From NCBI GenBank assembly GCA_003161205.1, contig PMOU01000348.1:1-7444 (forward strand): 7,444 bases of DNA, given 5' to 3'. The notes under the pieces are model-generated. The model did not search any database. It saw nothing but the letters and a program-made list of their open reading frames with translations, and was not told where the DNA came from. Shown here in pieces: positions 1 to 5,786 of the stretch. The first letter of the stretch is position 1. Each line of letters begins with the position of its first letter. Source of the DNA: Actinomycetota bacterium (GTDB lineage Bacteria > Actinomycetota > Actinomycetes > Streptosporangiales > Streptosporangiaceae). The translations under genes were made by a program, and so were the position numbers.

Positions 1-16
1 TCTCCTGGTCACCGGT

Positions 17-859
17 TCACACCGCCAGGCTCGTGCCCTCAGCCGCCACGATGACGGGAACCGGGGACGTCGCGAACCGCTGCGCCAGCCGGTCGAGCTC
101 GTCGTCGGTGCGGTCCGGGTGATGGTGGAACAGCACCACCTGCCGGGCTCCGGCGTGCCCGGCCAGGGCCACCGCGTAGTCGGCGGCGGCGTGGCCGAAC
201 GCGGCCATGGCCGGCACCTCTTCGAGGAGCAGCTGCGCATCGTGCACCACCACGTCCGCTCCGGCGGCGAGCTCGAGGGCGGCGGCGTGATACTCGCCCC
301 ACCCGTCGGGACCCGGCCCCAGCGCCGTCGGGCAGTGGTCGGTGATGTACGCCACGGCCGAACGTCCGTCGCTGACCCGGTACCCGAGCGTCCTGCCCCC
401 CTTGTGCGGGATCTCCCGAGCCTGGATCGTGAACCCGTCACTGCCGAACTCCCCTGGTGACAGCGAGCCGAAGCTCCAGTCGCCGCGAAGCTGGCCCGGG
501 CGGATCGGGAAATGGGGCGGTGACATCGCCCGGCCGAGCACCTCTTCCGCGCTGGTCCCGTCCTGCTGATCCGGCAGCCACAGCCGGACCCTGGCGTCGT
601 CGCGATCCCCGGCCCGGAAGAAGGGCAGCCCCTGCACATGATCCCAGTGCAGGTGCGTGAGCAGGATCGTCCCGGTGAAGGGCTGCCCGGCCAGCAACGC
701 GGTCACCCGGCGGATTCCCGTGCCGGCGTCGAGGATGAGGCTGGGCGGCGCGCCATCGTCATGCGCCAAGGCCACGGATGAGGTGTTGCCGCCATAACGG
801 ACGAACTCCGCGCCGGGAGCTGGGGTCGATCCGCGAACTCCGCAGAAGTGCAGCCGCAC
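17..859 (-). CDS. MBL-fold metallo-hydrolase (RNase Z/PhnP-like superfamily)
   Basis: A 280-residue member of the metallo-beta-lactamase-fold hydrolases, probably a soluble two-metal hydrolase; the N-terminal CGVRGSTPAPG segment is typical of the group that includes cyclic-phosphodiester and nucleotide phosphodiesterases (COG1235-like). Seen directly: the metal signature THLHWDH, giving H69, H71, D73 and H74; H152 in IPHKGG; H206-D207 in VVVHDAQ; and a HHH run at 245-247 near the C-terminus. A full set of candidate metal ligands is therefore present. There is no signal peptide or membrane segment, so it is likely cytoplasmic. The start is GTG at 859 because the next residues match the family N-terminus; the ribosome site before it is weak. 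It is divergent from the XRE/MmyB-like regulator at 1031, which makes it a candidate target of that regulator (inference). The substrate cannot be told from sequence; the fold assignment is firm. Confidence 0.9.
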   Translation of the reverse strand: MRLHFCGVRGSTPAPGAEFVRYGGNTSSVALAHDDGAPPSLILDAGTGIRRVTALLAGQPFTGTILLTHLHWDHVQGLPFFRAGDRDDARVRLWLPDQQDGTSAEEVLGRAMSPPHFPIRPGQLRGDWSFGSLSPGEFGSDGFTIQAREIPHKGGRTLGYRVSDGRSAVAYITDHCPTALGPGPDGWGEYHAAALELAAGADVVVHDAQLLLEEVPAMAAFGHAAADYAVALAGHAGARQVVLFHHHPDRTDDELDRLAQRFATSPVPVIVAAEGTSLAV

Positions 860-1030
860 CGGTCAAGCCTAGCGGCGGCGGCAGCCGGTCCTCGCCGCAG
901 ATTCGATAGAATGATGGTGCGCCCAAGGGCTCCGCTTCGCCGTCGTCTTCCAGTTCGTGCGCAGGCCCAGAAATGTCAGTGAGTACCGCTATGTTTTGCG
1001 TGGGGGCATCTCGGGCGATAGGAAAGGCTC
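860..1030. promoter_or_regulatory. Divergent intergenic region, hydrolase/regulator
   Basis: This 171-bp spacer lies between two divergent starts, so it must hold promoters for both genes. On the plus strand TAGAAT at 907-912 resembles a -10 box, but no convincing -35 lies 16-18 bp upstream. Other AT-richer patches are at 971-975 and 990-997. No strong inverted repeat is visible; the short GCCC-AA-GGGC palindrome at 921-930 is within chance for this GC content. A 25-codon reading frame (973-1050) crosses into the regulator start and is discussed as a finding. Promoter function is inferred from gene layout, not from clear boxes. Confidence 0.45.
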
Positions 1031-1033
1031 TTG
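1020..1033 (+). promoter_or_regulatory. Ribosome binding site and TTG start of the regulator
   Basis: AGGAAAGG at 1020-1027 sits just before TTG at 1031, with the GGA core 7 nt from the start codon. An in-frame TAG at 1019-1021 overlaps the site, so translation in this frame cannot begin further upstream. The next possible start is far inside the helix-turn-helix domain. TTG is therefore the best supported start. Confidence 0.7.
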
Positions 1034-1915
1034 GTCACGTACGAGGCTAGGGACGGGCTGTCCCGGCGAGCGGGTGAACAGCGGCGGGCCGAGCTCGGCG
1101 CGTTCTTGAAGGCACGCCGGGCCCAGCTCAGCCCGGGCGATTTCGGCTTGCCGCGGGGTTCGCGACGGCGCACGCCTGGGCTGCGCCGTGAGGAGGTCGC
1201 GCTCCTGGCCGGCGTCGGCGTCACCTGGTACACCTGGCTCGAGCAGGGCCGCCAGATCAACGCCAGCACGCAGGTGCTGGATGCGGTGGCCCGTACGCTC
1301 CGGCTTGACCGGGTTGAGCGGGAGCACCTGTACCGGCTGGCCGAGGCGACGCCGCTGCGTAGCGAGGGCGGTCTGATGACGGTGCCGGACGCCATCCTCG
1401 AGATCGTGCACTCGCTCGAACCGCTGCCGGCGATCTTGATGAACAGCCGGTTCGACATCCTGCTGTCGAACGATGCGCATGAGGAACTGTTCTGGGAATG
1501 GCACTCGATGCCCTGCGTCCACAAGAACACGCTGTGGTGCTGCATCACCGAGCCATCGGCCCGTAGTAAGTTCCCCGAGTATGACAAACAGGTCCGCTAT
1601 ATGGTGGCGCGGCTGCGCTCCGCCTACAGCAGGTATCTCGGCGACCAGGACTGGGAGGAGGACATCCGCCGGCTGGCCAGCCTGAGCCGTGAGTTCGCCG
1701 AGTTGTGGGCGCGGCACGAGGTGGCCGATCCGGAGCCGCGGCGGCTCACCTACCTGCATCCGGACGCCGGGGTGCTGAGCCTGGCTGTCAGCGAGCTCAA
1801 CGTGCCGGACATGCCGGACGCGCGCATCATGGTGTACACGCCGCACGACGACGAGACCCGGGCCAAGATGCCGCTGACCCGCAGGACGGAGCGGGCGGCA
1901 TCCGCCGTTATCTGA
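1031..1915 (+). CDS. XRE-family regulator with MmyB-like ligand-binding domain
   Basis: A 294-residue DNA-binding regulator. Residues about 18-105 form an XRE-type helix-turn-helix domain, with REEVALLAGVGVTWYTWLEQ at 53-72 covering the turn and recognition helix and a preceding RRRTPGLRREE stretch typical of MmyB-like proteins. Residues about 118-272 match the MmyB-like ligand-binding domain (PF17765): SNDAHEELF, then VARLRSAYSRYLGD and the hallmark SREFAELWARHEV at 219-231, followed by the HPDAGVLSLAVSEL segment. The length is normal for the family. The founding protein, MmyB, controls methylenomycin production in Streptomyces coelicolor; the ligand here is unknown, though fatty-acid-like ligands have been proposed for relatives. 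All three cysteines (C162, C170, C171) fall in the ligand domain within ten residues, which looks unusual. It is divergent from an MBL hydrolase and followed, 101 bp downstream, by a methyltransferase. Confidence 0.93.
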   Translation: MVTYEARDGLSRRAGEQRRAELGAFLKARRAQLSPGDFGLPRGSRRRTPGLRREEVALLAGVGVTWYTWLEQGRQINASTQVLDAVARTLRLDRVEREHLYRLAEATPLRSEGGLMTVPDAILEIVHSLEPLPAILMNSRFDILLSNDAHEELFWEWHSMPCVHKNTLWCCITEPSARSKFPEYDKQVRYMVARLRSAYSRYLGDQDWEEDIRRLASLSREFAELWARHEVADPEPRRLTYLHPDAGVLSLAVSELNVPDMPDARIMVYTPHDDETRAKMPLTRRTERAASAVI

Positions 1916-1952
1916 CCTGCCGCCGGGCTCGCCGCACAGCCTAGGTCATGCG

Positions 1953-1981
1953 TTAAATCCTGCCCGTAGATCTTGTATACA
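1953..1981 (+). promoter_or_regulatory. Candidate sigma-70-type promoter of the methyltransferase
   Basis: TTAAAT (1953-1958) and TATACA (1976-1981) are separated by 17 bp, in an AT-richer island after the regulator stop. This predicts transcription starting near 1988, about 29 nt before the GTG start. The -10 box lies inside the 8-bp palindrome TGTATACA (1974-1981), which could also be a protein-binding site. Both hexamers are imperfect, so this is a candidate only; read-through from the regulator gene is also possible, because no terminator is visible between the genes. Confidence 0.4.
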
Positions 1982-1989
1982 GGCGTACC

Positions 1990-2006
1990 GTGAAGTCACT
2001 TAGTGA
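1990..2006 (+). promoter_or_regulatory. Possible operator: alternating GTGA/TCAC half-sites
   Basis: Three 4-bp half-sites alternate in orientation: GTGA at 1990-1993, TCAC at 1996-1999 and GTGA at 2003-2006. The last two belong to a perfect 11-bp inverted repeat, TCACTTAGTGA (1996-2006). The cluster lies just after the predicted transcription start and runs into the ribosome site at 2005-2010. A protein bound here could block transcription. An RNA hairpin is less likely, because its loop would be only one to three bases. The natural candidate ligand is the upstream regulator, which is inference. Confidence 0.35.
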
Positions 2007-2019
2007 AGGGATGTAGGTG
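2005..2019 (+). promoter_or_regulatory. Ribosome binding site and GTG start with an ATG-TAG in the spacer
   Basis: GAAGGG at 2005-2010 is followed by ATGTAG (2011-2016) and then GTG at 2017. The ATG is directly followed by a stop in its own frame, which is also the methyltransferase frame, and it is too close to the GAAGGG for normal initiation. GTG at 2017, six nt from the site, is the real start. Confidence 0.7.
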
Positions 2020-2829
2020 GCCAGAGAATACGAGCAGCGGGTACCCGAGGGGGTCGATGTCAGCCGGCCGAGCATCGCCCGGATTTACGACTACCTGCTA
2101 TTCGGCAAGGACAATTTCGCCGTCGACCGCGCCGCGGCCGAGGCGCTGATGCAATCCCGGCTCGACCCGAGACGGCTGTCCCTGGCCAACCGCGGCTTCC
2201 TCTTCCGTGCGGTGCGCTTCCTCGCCCAGCAGGGCATCTCGCAGTACCTCGACCTGGGCAGCGGCCTGCCCACGTCGCCGAGCGTGCACGAGGTCGCCCG
2301 CGACGTCCTCCCAGACGCTCGCGTCGTCTACGTCGACCATGATCCGATGGTGGTGGCGCACAACGACGCCCTGCTGGCCAAGCGGGACGGCGTGGTCACC
2401 ATCCGTGCGGACGTGCGCGATCCGGACGCCGTGCTCGGCGATGACAAACTCGCCCGCTGCCTCGACTTCAGCCAGCCCGTCGCGGTGCTGCTGCTGAGCG
2501 TGCTGCATTTCATCAGCCTGGACGAGGACGCTCCCGGGATCGTCGCGAGGTTCCGCGACCGGATGGCGCCGGGCAGCTACCTGGCTATCTCGATTGGCAC
2601 CTCGGAAGGTGCCGACCCGGAGATGCTCGCCGAGGCGACGCAGACCTACGCGGGCGCGCGGATGCCTTTCACGCTCAGGTCGCACGCTCAGATCATGGAG
2701 CTCTTCAAGGGCTTCGACCTCGTCGAGCCGGGCCTGGTCAGCTTGCCGGAATGGCGCCCCGACGTCAGCACCGACCGCACGCCGCTGCGGGGACCCACCG
2801 TGGGCGGAGCAGCCCGGCTGGCGGCGTGA
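2017..2829 (+). CDS. SAM-dependent methyltransferase, DUF574/Methyltransf_19 family
   Basis: A 270-residue class I methyltransferase-fold protein of the actinobacterial DUF574 (PF04672) family. The N-terminal signature PSIARIYDYLLFGKDNFAVD (18-37) is diagnostic. Further motifs are the SAM-binding YLDLGSGLP (77-85), an acidic loop VDHDP with D107 or D109 placed to bind the SAM ribose, RADVRDP (130-136) and the strand-4 segment VLLLSVLHF (157-165). The C-terminal GFDLVEPGLVSLPEWRPD (232-249) is also typical. The length is normal, and there is no signal peptide, so it is cytoplasmic. Relatives usually read LLGGK where this protein has LLFGK at 27-31, a small difference near the expected cofactor pocket (family pattern from memory). 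The methyl acceptor is unknown for most of the family. It lies 101 bp after the MmyB-like regulator, in the same direction, and converges on the lipoprotein gene ending at 2861. Confidence 0.93.
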   Translation: MAREYEQRVPEGVDVSRPSIARIYDYLLFGKDNFAVDRAAAEALMQSRLDPRRLSLANRGFLFRAVRFLAQQGISQYLDLGSGLPTSPSVHEVARDVLPDARVVYVDHDPMVVAHNDALLAKRDGVVTIRADVRDPDAVLGDDKLARCLDFSQPVAVLLLSVLHFISLDEDAPGIVARFRDRMAPGSYLAISIGTSEGADPEMLAEATQTYAGARMPFTLRSHAQIMELFKGFDLVEPGLVSLPEWRPDVSTDRTPLRGPTVGGAARLAA

Positions 2830-2860
2830 CGGCACCCCAGCGTCGCGGTCCGTCAGAACG
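2830..2860. terminator. Convergent gap, weak stem-loop only
   Basis: Two convergent genes end 31 bp apart. AGCGT (2839-2843) and ACGCT (2858-2862) could form a 5-bp stem around a 14-nt loop that contains a tiny CGG-T-CCG stem. There is no T-run on either side. It could act as a weak two-way terminator, but a match this short can occur by chance. Confidence 0.2.
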
Positions 2861-3343
2861 CTAGTTGAGGAAGTAGCTGCTGCCACCCGACTCGGGGTTG
2901 GTGATCAGGGCGAGGACCGTTACCGTTCCGGCGTTGGCGAACTTGAGCCGGAGAAAAATGTCCTTGCCGTCGTGCATCGGGCCCGCCCCCGTGATCAGCA
3001 GGTGCTCGGTGTCGGGGTTGAAATGCGTCATCGAATCGGCCGGGAGCGCGATGTACGGCACGGTGTGCATGGTCAGGATGCTTCCGTGCCGCGCGACCGG
3101 AGCCCGCAGCTGCACCGTGCCGCCCACGCTGGTCGTCGCGGAGATCAGCCGGTCAGCCCGGCCGTTGTTGCGGATGTCCAGGTACGCGACGGTGGTGCCC
3201 GGTGTCGTCGGCTGCGGCACGTAAGCGCTGGCGACGGCGATGGACGATGAGGCGTTGGCCGCCGCGCACCCCGTCACCACGGGCGCCGCCAGCAGGACGG
3301 CGCCCGCGATGCCTAGTACCGACCTCAATCTGCGCATGGTCAC
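2861..3343 (-). CDS. PCu(A)C-like copper-chaperone-family lipoprotein with incomplete metal site
   Basis: A 160-residue exported lipoprotein. A charged MRRLR stretch and a hydrophobic segment lead to the lipobox VTGC, with lipid-modified Cys26. The rest fits the PCu(A)C domain (PF04314), a cupredoxin-like fold that delivers copper to cytochrome oxidase: TTPGTTVAYLDIRNNGRADR (46-65), then SVGGTVQLR (72-80) and YIALPADSMTHF (97-108). The usual copper ligands follow H-x(n)-M-x(n)-H-x-M. Here the first His position appears to be R80, M92 and H114 are kept, and the last Met appears to be L116 (EHLLIT). M123-H124 or nearby histidines might substitute. Copper binding is therefore uncertain. The start could be GTG at 3343 or ATG at 3337 (third codon); neither has a clear ribosome site. 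The gene lies 9 nt after the DUF885 stop, which suggests translational coupling as the last gene of an operon. Confidence 0.8.
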   Translation of the reverse strand: MTMRRLRSVLGIAGAVLLAAPVVTGCAAANASSSIAVASAYVPQPTTPGTTVAYLDIRNNGRADRLISATTSVGGTVQLRAPVARHGSILTMHTVPYIALPADSMTHFNPDTEHLLITGAGPMHDGKDIFLRLKFANAGTVTVLALITNPESGGSSYFLN

Positions 3344-3352
3344 AGGCTATCG

Positions 3353-4951
3353 TCAGCCGCGGTCGATAGCGGTGCCGAGGAGGCCGAGCGCGGGCGAGCC
3401 GAGGTCCAGCAGGGCTTTGTGGAAGCGCGGCAGCGTGAAGCCGGCTCCCCAGTCCTTCCTGGCCCGCTCGCGCAGCTTGAGCAGCTCGAGCTTGCCCCAG
3501 GTGTACCGGCCGTAGGTCGGGTCGAAGGTGGCGCGCCTGGCTTCGGATAGCGCGGCCGGACCGGACAGGTGCGTGTCCGCCTCGAACCTGCGCGCCGCGT
3601 CCTGGACCGACATCCCGGCGGTGTGCACGCCGATGGCGCACGCCAGCCGGGTCACGCGGACCAGCGCCTCCAGCCAGATCCCGATCGCGATCCGGGGATC
3701 GTCGGCGCCGAATCCTTCCTCCACGCACAGTTCCTCGCCGTAGTGCGCCCAGCCCTCGATGAACGCGCTGGACTGCAGGTTGCGCCGGACATCGGAGGTC
3801 AGCCGCCGCATCGCGCGACCATGGGAGAAGTGCCCGGGCGCTACCTCGTGCACGACGATACTGGGCAGCGTCGTGGCGCTGAATACCTCGAGCCATTCTT
3901 CTTGCTCACGCTCCGGCCAGGACTCATCTGGCGGCGTGATGTGGAACCAGGAAGGACCCTCCGGTTCGCCGGGCGCCGCCCAGGACAACATCGCCATCGC
4001 CCACCGCCGCGACTCGGGAGCCGGGCCGACGAGGCAGACACCGTCGTGATAGGGGACCAGGTCGTGCTCCCGGGTGAACGTGATGGCCCGCTCGGTCCAG
4101 AGCCGGGCCGCGTCGATCACGCCGGCCCCGTCCGGATGGTCGCGGACCAGCTCGCGGGCCACGTCGAGGGCCGGGCGGCCCGGCTCAAGGCGAGCGCACC
4201 CATCGGCCAGCAGGAAGTGCAGCCGGTCCCTTTCCGCGTCGGCCTGCTCAGCCAGGCTGTTCAGGTCGACCGGCATGGCCTCCGCGCTGCTCATCAGCGC
4301 GGTGAGTCCCGGGCCGCCCAGCGCGGGGTCAGGATCGCCGTTCGCCGCCGCCCGTTCCACGTGGGCGACCAGCCGCGCGAGCGCCGCGGCGGCTGCCTCG
4401 CGGACGGCCTCACTGGAACCAGAGCCGGTACCTGAAAGAGAGCCGGAGCCTGAGCCGGAGCCAGTATCGGATTGGGGACGGGCCGGTCCCGCGCTGAGTC
4501 CCGCCCCCAGGCCGCGCACGGCCCCCAGCAGCGCCCGGGCGACGGGCGCGCTGACCTGGTCGAGTGACTCGATGGCCGCGTCGGCCACCCGGGGCCAGGC
4601 GGCGAGATGCTCGGCCCGCGCGGCATCCCTGTCGGCCTGCGGAGCGTAGTCCCTGTCGTAGCAGACCAGGTCAAGCTCACCTAGATGCAGCAGCGGGTTA
4701 CGGCGATGCAGCTCAAGCTCGGCGTAGACGACCCGTTTCTTTTCTTCCGCCGCGGCCAGCTGGGCCTCGTCGTAGGTGTCGGCGGCCGGCTCACCGGCCG
4801 CCCGTGCCTGCGCGAGGCGGGTGAGTCCGGCGCGGACGCCGGCCGGTGACAGGTCCTGCGGCGTGCCGTCGTATTCGTGCCGTCCGCTGTACTCACGCAC
4901 TTCGGCCACGTCGAGGTCGCACACCGCACGCACCCGCGGGGAAAGGTCCAT
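3353..4951 (-). CDS. DUF885-family zinc-metallopeptidase-like protein
   Basis: A 532-residue protein of the DUF885 family (PF05960), helical proteins thought to be zinc-dependent peptidases. The active-site pattern is HEVAPGH at 368-374 (H368, E369, H374), followed by FIEGWAHYGEE (397-407) with E399 as the probable third ligand, and VHTAGMS (442-448) with H443. The C-terminal TYGRYTWGKLELLKLRERAR (479-498) and FHKALLDLGSPALGLL segments are also typical. No signal peptide is seen, so a cytoplasmic location is likely. ATG at 4951 was chosen although the frame is open to 5134, because an upstream start would overlap the DUF4232 gene and add a Gly/Arg-rich non-family extension. The start follows the DUF4232 stop by 20 nt and has only a weak ribosome site. 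An unusual Gly/Ser run (164-180) splits the N-terminal half. The substrate is unknown; small peptides are the likely class. Confidence 0.9.
   Translation of the reverse strand: MDLSPRVRAVCDLDVAEVREYSGRHEYDGTPQDLSPAGVRAGLTRLAQARAAGEPAADTYDEAQLAAAEEKKRVVYAELELHRRNPLLHLGELDLVCYDRDYAPQADRDAARAEHLAAWPRVADAAIESLDQVSAPVARALLGAVRGLGAGLSAGPARPQSDTGSGSGSGSLSGTGSGSSEAVREAAAAALARLVAHVERAAANGDPDPALGGPGLTALMSSAEAMPVDLNSLAEQADAERDRLHFLLADGCARLEPGRPALDVARELVRDHPDGAGVIDAARLWTERAITFTREHDLVPYHDGVCLVGPAPESRRWAMAMLSWAAPGEPEGPSWFHITPPDESWPEREQEEWLEVFSATTLPSIVVHEVAPGHFSHGRAMRRLTSDVRRNLQSSAFIEGWAHYGEELCVEEGFGADDPRIAIGIWLEALVRVTRLACAIGVHTAGMSVQDAARRFEADTHLSGPAALSEARRATFDPTYGRYTWGKLELLKLRERARKDWGAGFTLPRFHKALLDLGSPALGLLGTAIDRG
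4412..4462 (-). repeat. Gly/Ser low-complexity linker inside the DUF885 gene
   Basis: Codons 164-180 encode a run almost entirely of Gly and Ser, in the pattern GSGSGSGSLSGTGSGSS. On the DNA the run is built from imperfect repeats of the GGC-TCC type, with more mixed codons (TCA, TCT, GGT, AGT) than the surrounding gene. It lies between the N-terminal helical part and the following Ala-rich helix, so it is probably a flexible surface loop. It may have grown by slippage. Confidence 0.75.
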
Positions 4952-4971
4952 GGCCCAGACGGTACCTGACC

Positions 4972-5670
4972 TCAGGGCGTGGTTCCCTGGACCCCTCGGC
5001 CGGCCCGGACGGGCATGACCGTCAGCAGCGACGTACTCGCCGAAGAGCATGCGGGAAAGGACTGGTTCACGTAGATGGCCCCGGTATCTCCCGGCGCGAA
5101 TACCCGCAGCCAGTGCGCCGTCACCGGCTGGCACGTCGACGCCGGGTAGTTGTCGGCGTCGGCGACCTGCAGCCAGGCGTGCGCCGCGCCACCCGCCGCG
5201 AGGCGGACCGTCTGCTTCCCGAACTGCGGGTCCCGCTGCGCCGCCGCCCCGATCTGGCGTCCGGTGTTGTCGTCGGCGGTGACGAAGGACATGCCGGGGT
5301 AGCCGTACATCCCGCAGGCCGAAGCCGAGGTGTTGGTGAAGTTGACCGGATAGTACGTGCTGCCCGCGGCGCCGCCCGCCTGGCCGACGTCAACGGTGAT
5401 CCGCAGCGAGGCGGACCGGCAGGTCGCCAGGGCGCCGGTCTCCGGGGACGACGCGGTGGACATCGGCGTACCCGGCGTCGCGTGGCTTGAGGCGCCGGTA
5501 TCGTGCGTCGTTGCGGCGGCCTGGGACGTGCTCGCCGAAGCGCAGGACGCCAGCAGGCCCGCTGCCGTCACCGCCGTCACCGCGGTCATCGCCAGCGGTG
5601 CGGCGCGCCGCCCGCGCCGCCCGCGGGCCCGGACGGCGGCCGGGGGAGTAGCCGGGGGGGTCGTGAGCAT
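4972..5670 (-). CDS. DUF4232 domain lipoprotein
   Basis: A 232-residue exported lipoprotein. The N-terminus has an Arg-rich stretch (RARGRRGRR, 14-22), a hydrophobic segment and the lipobox LASC with Cys43. A Ser/Thr/Ala-rich tether (44-80) precedes the DUF4232 domain (PF14016) at about 83-222. Family marks are GSTYYPVNFTNTSASACGMYGYPG (103-126, read in two parts: the GSTY strand, then the NTS and C119-GMYGYPG motif), RLAAGGAAHAWLQV (156-169) and a C-terminal LLTVMPV. Beyond the lipid Cys, four cysteines remain (C84, C119, C180, C208), which fits two disulfides in the secreted domain (inference). ATG at 5670 is preceded by GAAAGG (5681-5686). The domain's function is unknown; it is common in actinobacterial surface proteins. 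It is the first gene of the probable operon with the DUF885 and PCu(A)C-like genes. Confidence 0.88.
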   Translation of the reverse strand: MLTTPPATPPAAVRARGRRGRRAAPLAMTAVTAVTAAGLLASCASASTSQAAATTHDTGASSHATPGTPMSTASSPETGALATCRSASLRITVDVGQAGGAAGSTYYPVNFTNTSASACGMYGYPGMSFVTADDNTGRQIGAAAQRDPQFGKQTVRLAAGGAAHAWLQVADADNYPASTCQPVTAHWLRVFAPGDTGAIYVNQSFPACSSASTSLLTVMPVRAGRGVQGTTP

Positions 5671-5786
5671 CAGCTAGTTACCTTTCGTAGTTGAGTGGTA
5701 GCAAAGAATAATCATCGAGTATGCCCACGCGTTCTGCCATCCGACACACAGGCGGGGCTGCCGTGGCCTGATGAGAAGATCGGGTC
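5671..5786. promoter_or_regulatory. Divergent promoter region, lipoprotein operon/GGT-like gene
   Basis: This 116-bp spacer separates divergent starts. An AT-rich patch at about 5695-5722 is the only place that looks like a promoter core: read on the minus strand it contains TATTCT (5710-5705) and GATTAT (5713-5708), and on the plus strand AATAAT (5707-5712). No matching -35 box at standard spacing is convincing for either direction. On the minus strand GAAAGG at 5686-5681 is a good ribosome site for the DUF4232 gene. On the plus strand GAGAAG (5773-5778) may serve the GGT-like gene. Confidence 0.45.

Noticed and set aside
921..930. GCCCAAGGGC palindrome as an operator or terminator
   Set aside because: Four-base GC arms around two bases occur often by chance at this GC content, and no T-run or second copy is present.
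1833..1840. GTGTACAC palindrome as a second regulator site
   Set aside because: It lies inside the regulator coding region and is explained by codons; it does not match TGTATACA in sequence.
989..1846. Minus-strand open frames of 285 and 203 codons opposite the regulator
   Set aside because: Low-complexity composition and no family match; the plus-strand frame has clear HTH and MmyB-like domains.
2098..2886. Minus-strand open frame of 262 codons opposite the methyltransferase
   Set aside because: Shadow of the coding strand; it also overlaps the end of the PCu(A)C-like gene and shows no domain.
3569..4435. Plus-strand open frame of 288 codons opposite the DUF885 gene
   Set aside because: Arg/Gly/Pro-rich, no motifs, and the opposite strand carries the HExxPGH-type active site.
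4952..5134. N-terminal extension of the DUF885 protein from an ATG at 5134 or 5050
   Set aside because: It would overlap the DUF4232 coding region by up to 163 bp and adds a Gly/Arg-rich stretch with no family similarity; ATG 4951 gives the normal family N-terminus.
5638..5660. G-rich run as a possible G-quadruplex near the DUF4232 start
   Set aside because: Only two long G runs plus a GG pair are present, not four tracts of three or more with short loops; it encodes the Pro-rich N-terminus.
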